The position numbers and the translations under genes were made by a program. Under the pieces are notes generated by a model. That model saw nothing but the letters and a program-made list of their open reading frames with translations. It ran no database searches and was not told the origin of the DNA. Of a stretch of 37,583 nucleotides of DNA, positions 31,663 to 37,583 are shown piece by piece. Numbering within the stretch: the stretch's first letter is position 1; each line of letters opens with the position of its first letter. Source of the DNA: Prevotella sp. (GTDB taxonomy: Bacteria > Bacteroidota > Bacteroidia > Bacteroidales > Bacteroidaceae); the NCBI GenBank assembly GCA_017645905.1, contig JAGCNO010000006.1:1-37583 (forward strand), written 5' to 3'.

Positions 31663-33078
31663 ATGAACAACAATCAAGAAAAAGGCTTTTACAAGCTGTC
31701 GTGGGTGCAGCGCATCGGCTTTGGTGCCGGCGACCTGGCCCAGAATCTGATTTATCAGACCATCTGTATGTATCTGCTGTTCTTCTACACCGATGTCTAT
31801 GTGCTCGGTGGCGATGCAGCAAAGTCCGCCGGACTGGCCGGAACGATGTTCCTTGTCGTCCGTCTCGTCGACGTGCTCTGGGATCCCCTCGTGGGCACCT
31901 TCGTCGACAAGCATAATCCCAGCCTGGGTAAGTACCGCAGCTATCTGATTACTGGCGGTATTCCCCTCACCATCCTGGCCATTCTCTGCTTTTGGGATGG
32001 CTTTGCACCTTCGATTATCTATGCCTACCTGACCTACGTGGGCATGTCGATGCTCTACACGCTGATTAACGTGCCCTACGGTGCCCTGAACTCCTCGCTG
32101 ACCCGTGACACGGACGAAATCACCATCCTGACTTCCGTCCGTATGTTCATGGCCAACGTCGGCGGTCTGGCCGTGTCGGCCGGTGTGCCCATCCTCGTGG
32201 CTATCTTCGCCTCGTCAGAGACACTGCCTATCGAGATGGCCCTGTTCATGGGTCTCGGCTCGCTGCCCTCGTTCATCTTCATGCCGCTGGTACCTGCCAT
32301 CAAGAAGAAGGTGGGCAAGAAGAATATGTTCTACATCTTCCTTACCGTCGCCATCATCGGCATGGCCCTGCTCTATGTCATTAGTAAGATGGGCACGGTG
32401 AAGGAGAACATCACACTGGTCTACATTGCACAGTTCATCAAGTCGACAGGTGTCATCGTTGCCACGGGTTACATGTGGGCACTCATTCCCGAGGTTATCT
32501 CCTACGCCGAGTACACCACGGGCCGCCGCATCGCCGGTATCGTGAACGCCCTGACGGGTATCTTCTTCAAGGCCGGTATGGCCCTGGGCGGTGTTGTTCC
32601 CGGACTGGTGCTGGCTATGACCAACTATGTGCCTGCCGAGGAGGCTACTACGCTGCCGAAGGACTCTGGAGCCTGGTTCACCACCATGCTCATCTACTCG
32701 CTTATCGGTCTCGCCCTGCTCATCTTCTGCTTCTCGCAGACCAAGGAGCGCGTCGTCATGGACCAGTCGGAGTCGGCCAACGTGAAGGTCAGCGACCTTT
32801 GGATGGAGTTCATGCGTAACCGTCCGTTGCGCATCATCGCCCTCTTCTTCATTACGGCCTTCGCCATGATGAGTGTGGGTAATGCCGCCGGTGCTTACTT
32901 CATGAACGACCTTGAGCTGCAGGATCCTCTCGCACAGGAGGGCATCCGCTGGCTCGTCTGTGTCATCCCCGCCATCCTCCTCGTAGTCGCCATGTTCATC
33001 ATTTCTAAGTATGAACTGACTGATGAGAAGATCGATAAGATTAACAAGGAAATCGAGGCACGCTCAGCCGCTGAGTAA
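31663..33078 (+). CDS. xynD: GPH-family sodium:glycoside symporter (MFS)
   Basis: A 471-residue inner-membrane transporter with about 12 hydrophobic segments. The N-terminus LSWVQRIGFGAGDLAQNLIY is characteristic of the glycoside-pentoside-hexuronide:cation symporters (MelB, XylP, XynB transporters), with RLVDVLWDPLVGTFVDKHNP and NVPYGALNSSLTRD as the family motifs. Position between a xylan esterase and a GH10/GH43 pair points to xylosides or xylo-oligosaccharides, as for XynD of P. bryantii. Its ATG is 11 bases past the esterase stop, so the two are one operon. The C-terminus is followed by the left inverted repeat of the GxxExxY cassette. Confidence 0.9.
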   Translation: MNNNQEKGFYKLSWVQRIGFGAGDLAQNLIYQTICMYLLFFYTDVYVLGGDAAKSAGLAGTMFLVVRLVDVLWDPLVGTFVDKHNPSLGKYRSYLITGGIPLTILAILCFWDGFAPSIIYAYLTYVGMSMLYTLINVPYGALNSSLTRDTDEITILTSVRMFMANVGGLAVSAGVPILVAIFASSETLPIEMALFMGLGSLPSFIFMPLVPAIKKKVGKKNMFYIFLTVAIIGMALLYVISKMGTVKENITLVYIAQFIKSTGVIVATGYMWALIPEVISYAEYTTGRRIAGIVNALTGIFFKAGMALGGVVPGLVLAMTNYVPAEEATTLPKDSGAWFTTMLIYSLIGLALLIFCFSQTKERVVMDQSESANVKVSDLWMEFMRNRPLRIIALFFITAFAMMSVGNAAGAYFMNDLELQDPLAQEGIRWLVCVIPAILLVVAMFIISKYELTDEKIDKINKEIEARSAAE

Positions 33079-33097
33079 TTGACTGAGACACGGATTG

Positions 33098-33141
33098 TTT
33101 TTTGGACACTGATTGGACTGATTTAACTGATTGGACTGATT
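33098..33141 (+). repeat. Left inverted repeat of the GxxExxY cassette
   Basis: A T-run, then GACACTGATTGGACTGATT, continuing as a 9-bp periodic array of ACTGATTGG-type units (four units). Its first 19 bases are the exact reverse complement of the outer part of 33540-33582. Confidence 0.9.
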
Positions 33142-33147
33142 AATGGT

Positions 33148-33549
33148 ATGGAATACCTGTATTCTCAGGAAACGGGCGAGATTCTTAAGGCATTTTACGA
33201 TGTCTATAACGAATTGGGATATGGGTTCCTTGAAAGGGTATACAAGAATGCGCTATATAAGGAGTTGAAAAAGCGAGGCTTTAACTGTAGCACAGAACAC
33301 CACATACCTGTCTATTATAAGGGAGAAATGGTCGGTGACTTCTATGCAGACATCATCATCGACGATAAGATTGTTTTAGAGTTGAAGGCTGTTAAAACCA
33401 TAGCTCCTGAGCATGAGGCACAATTGATGAACTATCTTCGTGCCACAGATGCCGAAGTTGGTCTGCTATTGAACTTTGGTCCTGAACCTCAGCAACGTCG
33501 TATCGTATTCACCAACGACCGTAAGAAAAACCATTTCAAAAATCAGTAA
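33148..33549 (+). CDS. GxxExxY protein, PD-(D/E)XK_3 nuclease-like
   Basis: A 133-residue protein. The naming motif is GFLERVY (26-32). The PD-(D/E)XK core reads GDFYADIIIDDKIVLELKAV, with Asp68, Glu78 and Lys80 as the likely metal and catalytic residues, and QLMNY (92-96) matches the QxxxY motif of RecB-like nucleases. Family members are common and often multicopy in Bacteroidota, but their role is unknown. GC is about 40-42% on the lines I counted, versus about 58-63% in the flanking symporter and xylanase genes, a clear sign of separate origin. The last codons (KNQ stop) lie in the right inverted repeat. No promoter is evident; it may be read through from the xylan operon. Confidence 0.88.
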   Translation: MEYLYSQETGEILKAFYDVYNELGYGFLERVYKNALYKELKKRGFNCSTEHHIPVYYKGEMVGDFYADIIIDDKIVLELKAVKTIAPEHEAQLMNYLRATDAEVGLLLNFGPEPQQRRIVFTNDRKKNHFKNQ

Positions 33550-33582
33550 AATCAGTCCAATCAGTCCAATCAGTGTCAAAAA
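33540..33582 (-). repeat. Right inverted repeat of the GxxExxY cassette
   Basis: Reverse complement reads GACACTGATTGGACTGATT then further ACTGATT units. It overlaps the stop codon of the GxxExxY gene and ends 27 bases before the xylanase ATG. Confidence 0.9.
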
Positions 33583-33609
33583 GAAGAAATAATCATCATT
33601 GCTAAAATC

Positions 33610-34725
33610 ATGAAGAATAGATTATTATCAGTGGCAGCGGTCCTTATGGGTGTCCTGCTTATGAGTACTACAACAGTGGCTCAGGGGTTGAAAGACGCCA
33701 TCGGTAAGTACTGCCTCATCGGTGCGGCCATTAACCAGTGGCAGAGCGACGGACAGGTGCCCGAGGCCGATGCGGTGATGGACAAGCACTTTAACTGTGC
33801 CGTGGCCGAGAACTGCATGAAGCCGGAGTCACTGGCTCCCGCAGAGGGCATCTTCGATTTCCGTGTGGCCGACAAGTTCGTTGCTTACTGCCAGCAACAT
33901 AACCTGAAAGCGCTGGGCCATTGCCTTGTATGGCACTCACAGGCTCCCGACTGGTGGTTCACCAACGGCTATACGGCCAGTCCCGCCTCGAAGGAAGTGC
34001 TGCGCGAGCGGCTCATCAAGCACATCAAGACCGTCGTGGGCCACTATAAAGGGCAGGTGCATGGCTGGGACGTGGTGAACGAGGCTATCAACGACGACGG
34101 TTCCTTCCGCCAGTCGCCTTACTACAAGCTGCTGGGCGAGGAGTTCTTCGAGATAGCTTTCCGTACTGCTCATGAGGCCGACCCCGATGCCGAGCTCTAC
34201 TACAACGATTACTCCATGGCCGGCGAGAAGAAGCGCGAGGCTGTTTGCCGACTGGTGAAGAACCTCAAGGCGAAGGGTCTGCGCATCGACGGCGTGGGTA
34301 TGCAGAGCCACAACGGCCTGGACTATCCAAACCTTGCGGAGTACGAGAAAAGCATCGACGCCTTCGCTGCCTGTGGCGTGAAGGTGATGATTACCGAGCT
34401 GGATATCAATGTCCTACCCAACCCCGAGGGTTTCAGTGGTGCCGACATCGCCCAGAACTTCGAACTGCAGCAGAAGTTTAACCCCTACATCGCCGGTCTC
34501 CCCGTAGCCAAGCAGAAGGCACTGGACGACCGATGGCTCGCTCTCTTCAATATCTACTATAAGCACCGTTCGCAGATATCCCGAATCAACCTCTGGGGAG
34601 TCAGCGACGGCGGTTCTTGGCTCAACGGCTGGCCCATCAAGGGACGTACCAACTATCCCCTGCTCTTCGATCGCCAGTACAAGGCCAAGCCCGTAGTCGA
34701 CAAAATAATCAACCTCTACCAATAA
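33610..34725 (+). CDS. xynA: GH10 endo-1,4-beta-xylanase
   Basis: A 371-residue exported enzyme with signal peptide MKNRLLSVAAVLMGVLLMST ending TTVAQ. A single GH10 barrel: LGHCLVWHSQAPDWWF (102-117), the acid/base in WDVVNEAIND (Glu158) and the nucleophile in VMITELDINV (Glu263), with the closing NLWGVSDGGSWLNGWPI. It cuts internal xylosidic bonds in xylan by a retaining mechanism. It corresponds in position to xynA in Prevotella xylanase clusters. It is separated from the symporter only by the GxxExxY cassette, which probably interrupts an ancestral symporter-xylanase operon. It is followed by a promoter and a strong hairpin. Confidence 0.95.
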   Translation: MKNRLLSVAAVLMGVLLMSTTTVAQGLKDAIGKYCLIGAAINQWQSDGQVPEADAVMDKHFNCAVAENCMKPESLAPAEGIFDFRVADKFVAYCQQHNLKALGHCLVWHSQAPDWWFTNGYTASPASKEVLRERLIKHIKTVVGHYKGQVHGWDVVNEAINDDGSFRQSPYYKLLGEEFFEIAFRTAHEADPDAELYYNDYSMAGEKKREAVCRLVKNLKAKGLRIDGVGMQSHNGLDYPNLAEYEKSIDAFAACGVKVMITELDINVLPNPEGFSGADIAQNFELQQKFNPYIAGLPVAKQKALDDRWLALFNIYYKHRSQISRINLWGVSDGGSWLNGWPIKGRTNYPLLFDRQYKAKPVVDKIINLYQ

Positions 34726-34776
34726 CCATTCGAAGGCCAAACGAAATCTGTTGATTCCAAAAAAACGATGATTTTG

Positions 34777-34808
34777 TTTGGCGGTTACAGAAATTATCCG
34801 TAACTTTG
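34777..34808 (+). promoter_or_regulatory. Promoter upstream of the GH43 gene
   Basis: TTTG at 34777-34780, exactly 20 bases, TAACTTTG at 34801-34808, an ideal Bacteroidota promoter. The hairpin at 34810 begins immediately after it. Confidence 0.75.
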
Positions 34809-34809
34809 C

Positions 34810-34843
34810 ACCTGCGCCAATAAACCAGTGGCGCAGGTTTTTT
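34810..34843 (+). terminator. Strong hairpin with T-run directly after the promoter
   Basis: ACCTGCGCCA (34810-34819) / TGGCGCAGGT (34829-34838), a perfect 10-bp stem followed by TTTTTT. It can end transcripts of the xylanase gene, or act on transcripts from the promoter just upstream. The GH43 ATG is about 80 bases further on. Confidence 0.85.
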
Positions 34844-34921
34844 CAATAAGGCCGGATACAAACCGGCAGAAGTGACGGAACGATTGTGAAATATTTATTA
34901 ATACTTTAATTCTTAAGAACT

Positions 34922-35953
34922 ATGAAACCAAGGTATTTATTCCCGAGTGATTACATGGCCGACCCTGCGGCCCACGTGTTTAATGGCAAGCTCTACATCT
35001 ATCCGAGCCATGACCGCGAGTGCGAGAATGTGTTCGACGATGACGGCGGCCATTTCCAGATGCGTGATTACCATGTGCTCTCCTTTGACGATGTGGAGAA
35101 CGGCCCCGTGACTGACCACGGTGTCATTCTTGATCAAGACCAGGTGGCCTGGGTGCAGAACCAGATGTGGGACAGTGACGTGGTGGAGAAGGACGGCAAG
35201 TATTACCTTGTCTTCTCGGCCAAAGACTACAACGGAGAGTTCCATCTCGGTGTGGCCATCGCCGATAAGCCCGAAGGCCCGTTCGTCCCGCAGGAGCATC
35301 CCATCCGCGGTGCCTACAGCATCGACCCTTGCATGTTCAAGGACGACGATGGTAAGATTTACTGCTACTACGGAGGACTGTGGGGCGGACAGCTGCAGTG
35401 GCACGTGCCTCTGAGCGTGAATCCTGTGATGCAACCCGACACCGAGGCTGCTCCCGCCGGCTATGTCGACATAGGCCATGCCTCTGACAAGAAGACCGAG
35501 CTGTGGGCTCCCGCTGACGTTCCTGCTTTGTCGAGCTATGTTGCCAAGATGAGCGACGACGTGCTGCAGTTCACCGAGGCCCCGCGCCCAGTGGTCATTA
35601 TCGACAAGGACGGCCTGCCGCTGAAGGCCGGTGACCCGCATCGCTTCTTCGAGGCCTCGTGGATGCACAAGTACAACGGCAAGTACTACTTCTCTTACTC
35701 GACCGGCGACAGCCACTTCCTCTGCTATGCCACGGGCGACAACCCCTACGGCCCGTTCACCTATCAGGGCGTGTTGCTCGACCCCGTCGTGGGCTGGACG
35801 ACGCACCACTGCATCGTGGAGTTCAAGGGCCAGTGGTACCTGCTCTATCACGACTGCGTGCCCTCAAACGACGTGACCCACCTGCGCTCGCTGAAGGTGC
35901 AGCGCCTGTTCTACCGCGAGGACGGAACGATAGAGAAGGTAGTAAACGAATAA
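34922..35953 (+). CDS. xynB: GH43 beta-xylosidase / alpha-L-arabinofuranosidase
   Basis: A 343-residue five-bladed beta-propeller enzyme without a signal peptide, so cytoplasmic, acting on imported xylo-oligosaccharides. The three carboxylates of GH43 are visible: Asp14 in YMADPAAHVF (base), Asp135 in YSIDPCMFKDDDGK (pKa modulator) and Glu244 in RFFEASWMHKYNGKYYF (acid). The symporter upstream would supply its substrate, and this matches XynB of the P. bryantii cluster. Whether it prefers xylose or arabinose cannot be read. It is served by its own promoter at 34777 plus possible read-through. The next gene starts 7 bases after it. Confidence 0.93.
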   Translation: MKPRYLFPSDYMADPAAHVFNGKLYIYPSHDRECENVFDDDGGHFQMRDYHVLSFDDVENGPVTDHGVILDQDQVAWVQNQMWDSDVVEKDGKYYLVFSAKDYNGEFHLGVAIADKPEGPFVPQEHPIRGAYSIDPCMFKDDDGKIYCYYGGLWGGQLQWHVPLSVNPVMQPDTEAAPAGYVDIGHASDKKTELWAPADVPALSSYVAKMSDDVLQFTEAPRPVVIIDKDGLPLKAGDPHRFFEASWMHKYNGKYYFSYSTGDSHFLCYATGDNPYGPFTYQGVLLDPVVGWTTHHCIVEFKGQWYLLYHDCVPSNDVTHLRSLKVQRLFYREDGTIEKVVNE

Positions 35954-35960
35954 CAAGAGA

Positions 35961-36599
35961 ATGGCGCTGATCAGTATTGAGGAAGTGTGCGAGGGCGTTC
36001 GTTTGGGTCTTTGGCGTATGGACGAAGAGCCAGAGGAACTGCTCGCACACTTCCCCTATCTGCGCTGTTTCGAGTGCCCCTATAAACATTCGGCCCGGCG
36101 TAAGGAGTTCTACAGTGTGCGAGCCCTGCTGATAGCGATGACCAGCGACCCGGAGCTGTGCATAGACCACGTGGAGAGCGGGCGGCCCGTCGTATCAGGG
36201 CGGGGATTAGAAATCCCCGAGAAAAGACGGGACACCGGGGCCGGCTGGCAGGTGAGCATCAGCCACACGAAGGGCTATGCCGCGCTCATGCTTTCTCGCG
36301 ACAAGGCCGTAGGGGTGGACATTGAGTACCGCTCAGACCGGGTGGCAAAGATTGCCGCGCACTATATCCGCCCAGATGAAAAGGCCGGGACCGTAGAGCA
36401 GATGCTTGTGCTGTGGTGTGCCAAGGAAACACTCTACAAGCTCCACTCCGACGACCGTCTGGATTATTTCGAGATGCGCGCCGTAGCCCCTCCCAACGGG
36501 AACGAGCTGATGCTGGAAAACATAAAGCGCGGCCAGCAAGTGAAAGTACACGTCATACCAGCCCCAGACTATGTGCTCACCTGGGCTGTGGACTTTTAA
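35961..36599 (+). CDS. 4'-phosphopantetheinyl transferase superfamily protein
   Basis: A 212-residue enzyme of the Sfp/AcpS-like superfamily, which loads the phosphopantetheine arm of CoA onto carrier proteins. The motifs are present: GVDIEYRSDRV (118-128, with Asp120 and Glu122 for magnesium) and LWCAKETLYK (151-160), plus VSISHTKGYAALML (98-111). Between GRPVVSG and WQVSISHTK lies a 13- to 15-residue insert RGLEIPEKRRDTGAG (81-95) that comes from a REP-like palindrome at 36201-36236; it keeps the frame. It lies 7 bases after the GH43 gene, probably by co-transcription without functional relation. Its stop codon overlaps the degenerate opening unit of cluster F. Confidence 0.88.
   Translation: MALISIEEVCEGVRLGLWRMDEEPEELLAHFPYLRCFECPYKHSARRKEFYSVRALLIAMTSDPELCIDHVESGRPVVSGRGLEIPEKRRDTGAGWQVSISHTKGYAALMLSRDKAVGVDIEYRSDRVAKIAAHYIRPDEKAGTVEQMLVLWCAKETLYKLHSDDRLDYFEMRAVAPPNGNELMLENIKRGQQVKVHVIPAPDYVLTWAVDF
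36201..36233. repeat. REP-like palindrome, copy 4 (inside the PPTase gene)
   Basis: CGGGGATT (36201-36208), loop AGA, AATCCCCG (36212-36219), spacer AGAAAA, GACGGGAC (36226-36233). It is in frame, sense orientation, adding RGLEIPEKRRDTG to the protein. Same stem as copy 3, different loop and spacer. Confidence 0.85.
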
Positions 36600-36705
36600 C
36601 GGTTTCCTCTCATCGAAAGAACGGCTTTTTCCCATGGAAAGAACGGCTTATTCAAATCGAAAGAACGGCTTTTTCGAATCGAAAGAACGGCTTTTTCTCT
36701 GAGAG
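36598..36705 (+). repeat. 22-bp repeat cluster F
   Basis: A degenerate opening unit ending CTCTCATC, then T-type with CCATG, A-type with AAATC, T-type with GAATC and the closing core followed by TCTGAGAG. The unit order matches clusters C and E. It starts at the stop codon of the PPTase gene and lies in the leader of the GH97 gene. Confidence 0.95.
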
Positions 36706-36738
36706 TATTCTTCAATGACATAAAAACTAATTTAGCAA

Positions 36739-37583
36739 ATGAAAAAATACGACCGTAGAAACTATGCGGGTGGCAGTCTGCTCGCAAGAGTTGTTTTAGT
36801 ATGTTCAGTGCTGATTGGCAGCCTTGCCACCGCCAGTGCCAGTAGGCAGATTACCAGTCCCGACGGGAATGTCATCGTCGAAGTTGACGACCGCGACGGG
36901 TTGCCCACCTACCAGGTGAGCCTCGACGGTGTGACCGTCATCGAGCGTTCGCCGCTCGGTTTGAAGACCAACTTCGAGGACCTCACGCAGGGCCTCACGC
37001 TGAAGGATTGCGAGGTCAGAACCTTCAGCGACGAGTACTGGCTGAAGACATGGAAGCAAAGCCACGTGAAGTACGATGCCACCGAGGCCGTCTGCCATTT
37101 CTATACAGCTGGCACAGAACGCCAACCTTCCGGTCGCCTGGCACTTGACGTCATCTTCCGCGTGACGGGGCGCGACGTGGCTTTCCGCTACAAGATTTAT
37201 CCCCGACGGGGACGTGGCGGCGAGACGCTGGCTGCCGTTGTCGAGAGTGAGGCTACCGGCTTCTCCCTCCCCGAGGGCACCACCACATTCCTCTGTCCGC
37301 AGATGAGACCCATGACTGGCTTCGCCCGCACAGCCCCCAGCTACGAGACTGGCTACACCCTCGACGACCAGACTGGCAAGAACGGATGGGGTGGGGGATA
37401 TACATTCCCGTGCCTGTTTAACCTGAAAAGGGAGGCTTGGGTGCTCATTTCTGAGACAGGCACAGACGGCGGTTATGTGGGCTGTCGGCTGATGAACGAT
37501 GGCGGGTCTCTCTACCGCATCGGCTTCCCCCAGGAGGGCGAGATGAACGGCCATGGCTCGACGACGGCCGCCGTAAGTCTGCC
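36739..37583 (+). CDS. GH97 glycoside hydrolase, N-terminal part (cut by window edge)
   Basis: Open from the ATG at 36739 to the window end, 281 codons. An N-terminal signal region (about 1-35: MKKYDRRNYAGGSLLARVVL, then VCSVLIGSLATASA) leads to RQITSPDGNVIVEVDDRDGLP and YQVSLDGVTVIERSPLGLKT, the GH97 N-terminal beta-sandwich, then FRVTGRDVAFRYKIYP and PEGTTTFLCPQM. The catalytic barrel lies beyond the window, so inverting versus retaining type is unknown. It differs clearly from the GH97 at 15861, so it is not a recent copy. No promoter box is evident; the leader between the PPTase gene and this one is mostly cluster F. Confidence 0.9.
   Translation, partial: MKKYDRRNYAGGSLLARVVLVCSVLIGSLATASASRQITSPDGNVIVEVDDRDGLPTYQVSLDGVTVIERSPLGLKTNFEDLTQGLTLKDCEVRTFSDEYWLKTWKQSHVKYDATEAVCHFYTAGTERQPSGRLALDVIFRVTGRDVAFRYKIYPRRGRGGETLAAVVESEATGFSLPEGTTTFLCPQMRPMTGFARTAPSYETGYTLDDQTGKNGWGGGYTFPCLFNLKREAWVLISETGTDGGYVGCRLMNDGGSLYRIGFPQEGEMNGHGSTTAAVSL

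Noticed and set aside
33098-33582. The GxxExxY unit as an integron cassette or classical insertion sequence
   Set aside because: There is no attC-like site or integrase, and the protein is not a recognisable transposase; the inverted repeats have a 9-bp internal period unlike IS ends.
23418-36599. A canonical polysaccharide utilisation locus
   Set aside because: No SusC/SusD pair and no hybrid two-component or ECF/anti-sigma pair next to these enzymes, so only enzyme clusters can be claimed.
1160-36705. The 22-bp clusters as CRISPR arrays
   Set aside because: The constant part is 17 bases and the variable part only five, drawn from a few recurring words. There are no real spacers, no leader and no cas genes in the window.

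Overview
The window is chromosomal DNA of a Bacteroidota bacterium, most likely a Prevotellaceae member (Prevotella, Segatella or Xylanibacter type). Three things point there: promoters with the Bacteroidota -7 box TAnnTTTG and a TTTG-like -33 box about 20 bp upstream; secreted proteins ending in a DLQGR...GIYI.GRKV.VK tail; and a set of GH29, GH97, GH10 and GH43 glycosidases. There are no tRNA or rRNA genes, no CRISPR array and no SusC/SusD pair. GC is clearly above 50% by eye, except in one AT-rich gene (33148-33549).

Layout. 1-7340 is almost all minus strand: a partial lgt, rpmH, and a tightly packed eight-gene run, in transcription order a YfcE-like phosphoesterase, a 60-aa membrane protein, rmlB, an fdtA-like ketoisomerase, a FemAB/GNAT-like transferase, a UDG-family glycosylase, glutamine synthetase and a cytidylate-kinase-like protein. 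7652-10730 (+) holds a SulP transporter and proA. 10818-22360 (minus) holds gpsA, lysS, a ClC channel with CBS domains, an unknown 147-aa protein, a GH97, an ECF sigma factor fused to a membrane segment and a beta-rich C-terminal domain, a large secreted protein and a C13 cysteine peptidase. 22476-23156 (+) is a shortened glycosyltransferase-like gene. 23418-30160 is a fucose locus: a large multidomain GH29 (minus) divergent from an AraC regulator, an L-rhamnose/L-fucose mutarotase and a second GH29. 30473-36599 is a xylan locus resembling the Prevotella xynE-xynD-xynA-xynB cluster: SGNH esterase, GPH symporter, GH10 xylanase and GH43, followed by a phosphopantetheinyl transferase. The window ends inside a second GH97.

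The most unusual content lies in several layers of repeats. (1) Six dispersed ~100-bp elements are each built from four or five 22-bp units with a 17-nt core, and share a common internal order. (2) Four copies of a REP-like palindrome (8-bp stem, 3-nt loop, 6-nt spacer, GACGGGAC-like box) occur; three lie in frame inside coding sequence, and one has a different but still self-complementary stem. (3) Degenerate 7-bp tandem repeats, C-rich or A/T-rich, occur in gaps and in frame inside proA, glnA, GH97 and secretion-tail linkers. (4) An AT-rich PD-(D/E)XK-type GxxExxY gene between the symporter and xylanase genes is bounded by inverted repeats and looks like an inserted cassette.

The fused ECF sigma factor sits last in an apparent three-gene unit with the C13 peptidase and the secreted protein. 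It is the best candidate for an undescribed signalling system. All functions are inferred from sequence motifs read by eye; no database search was run.
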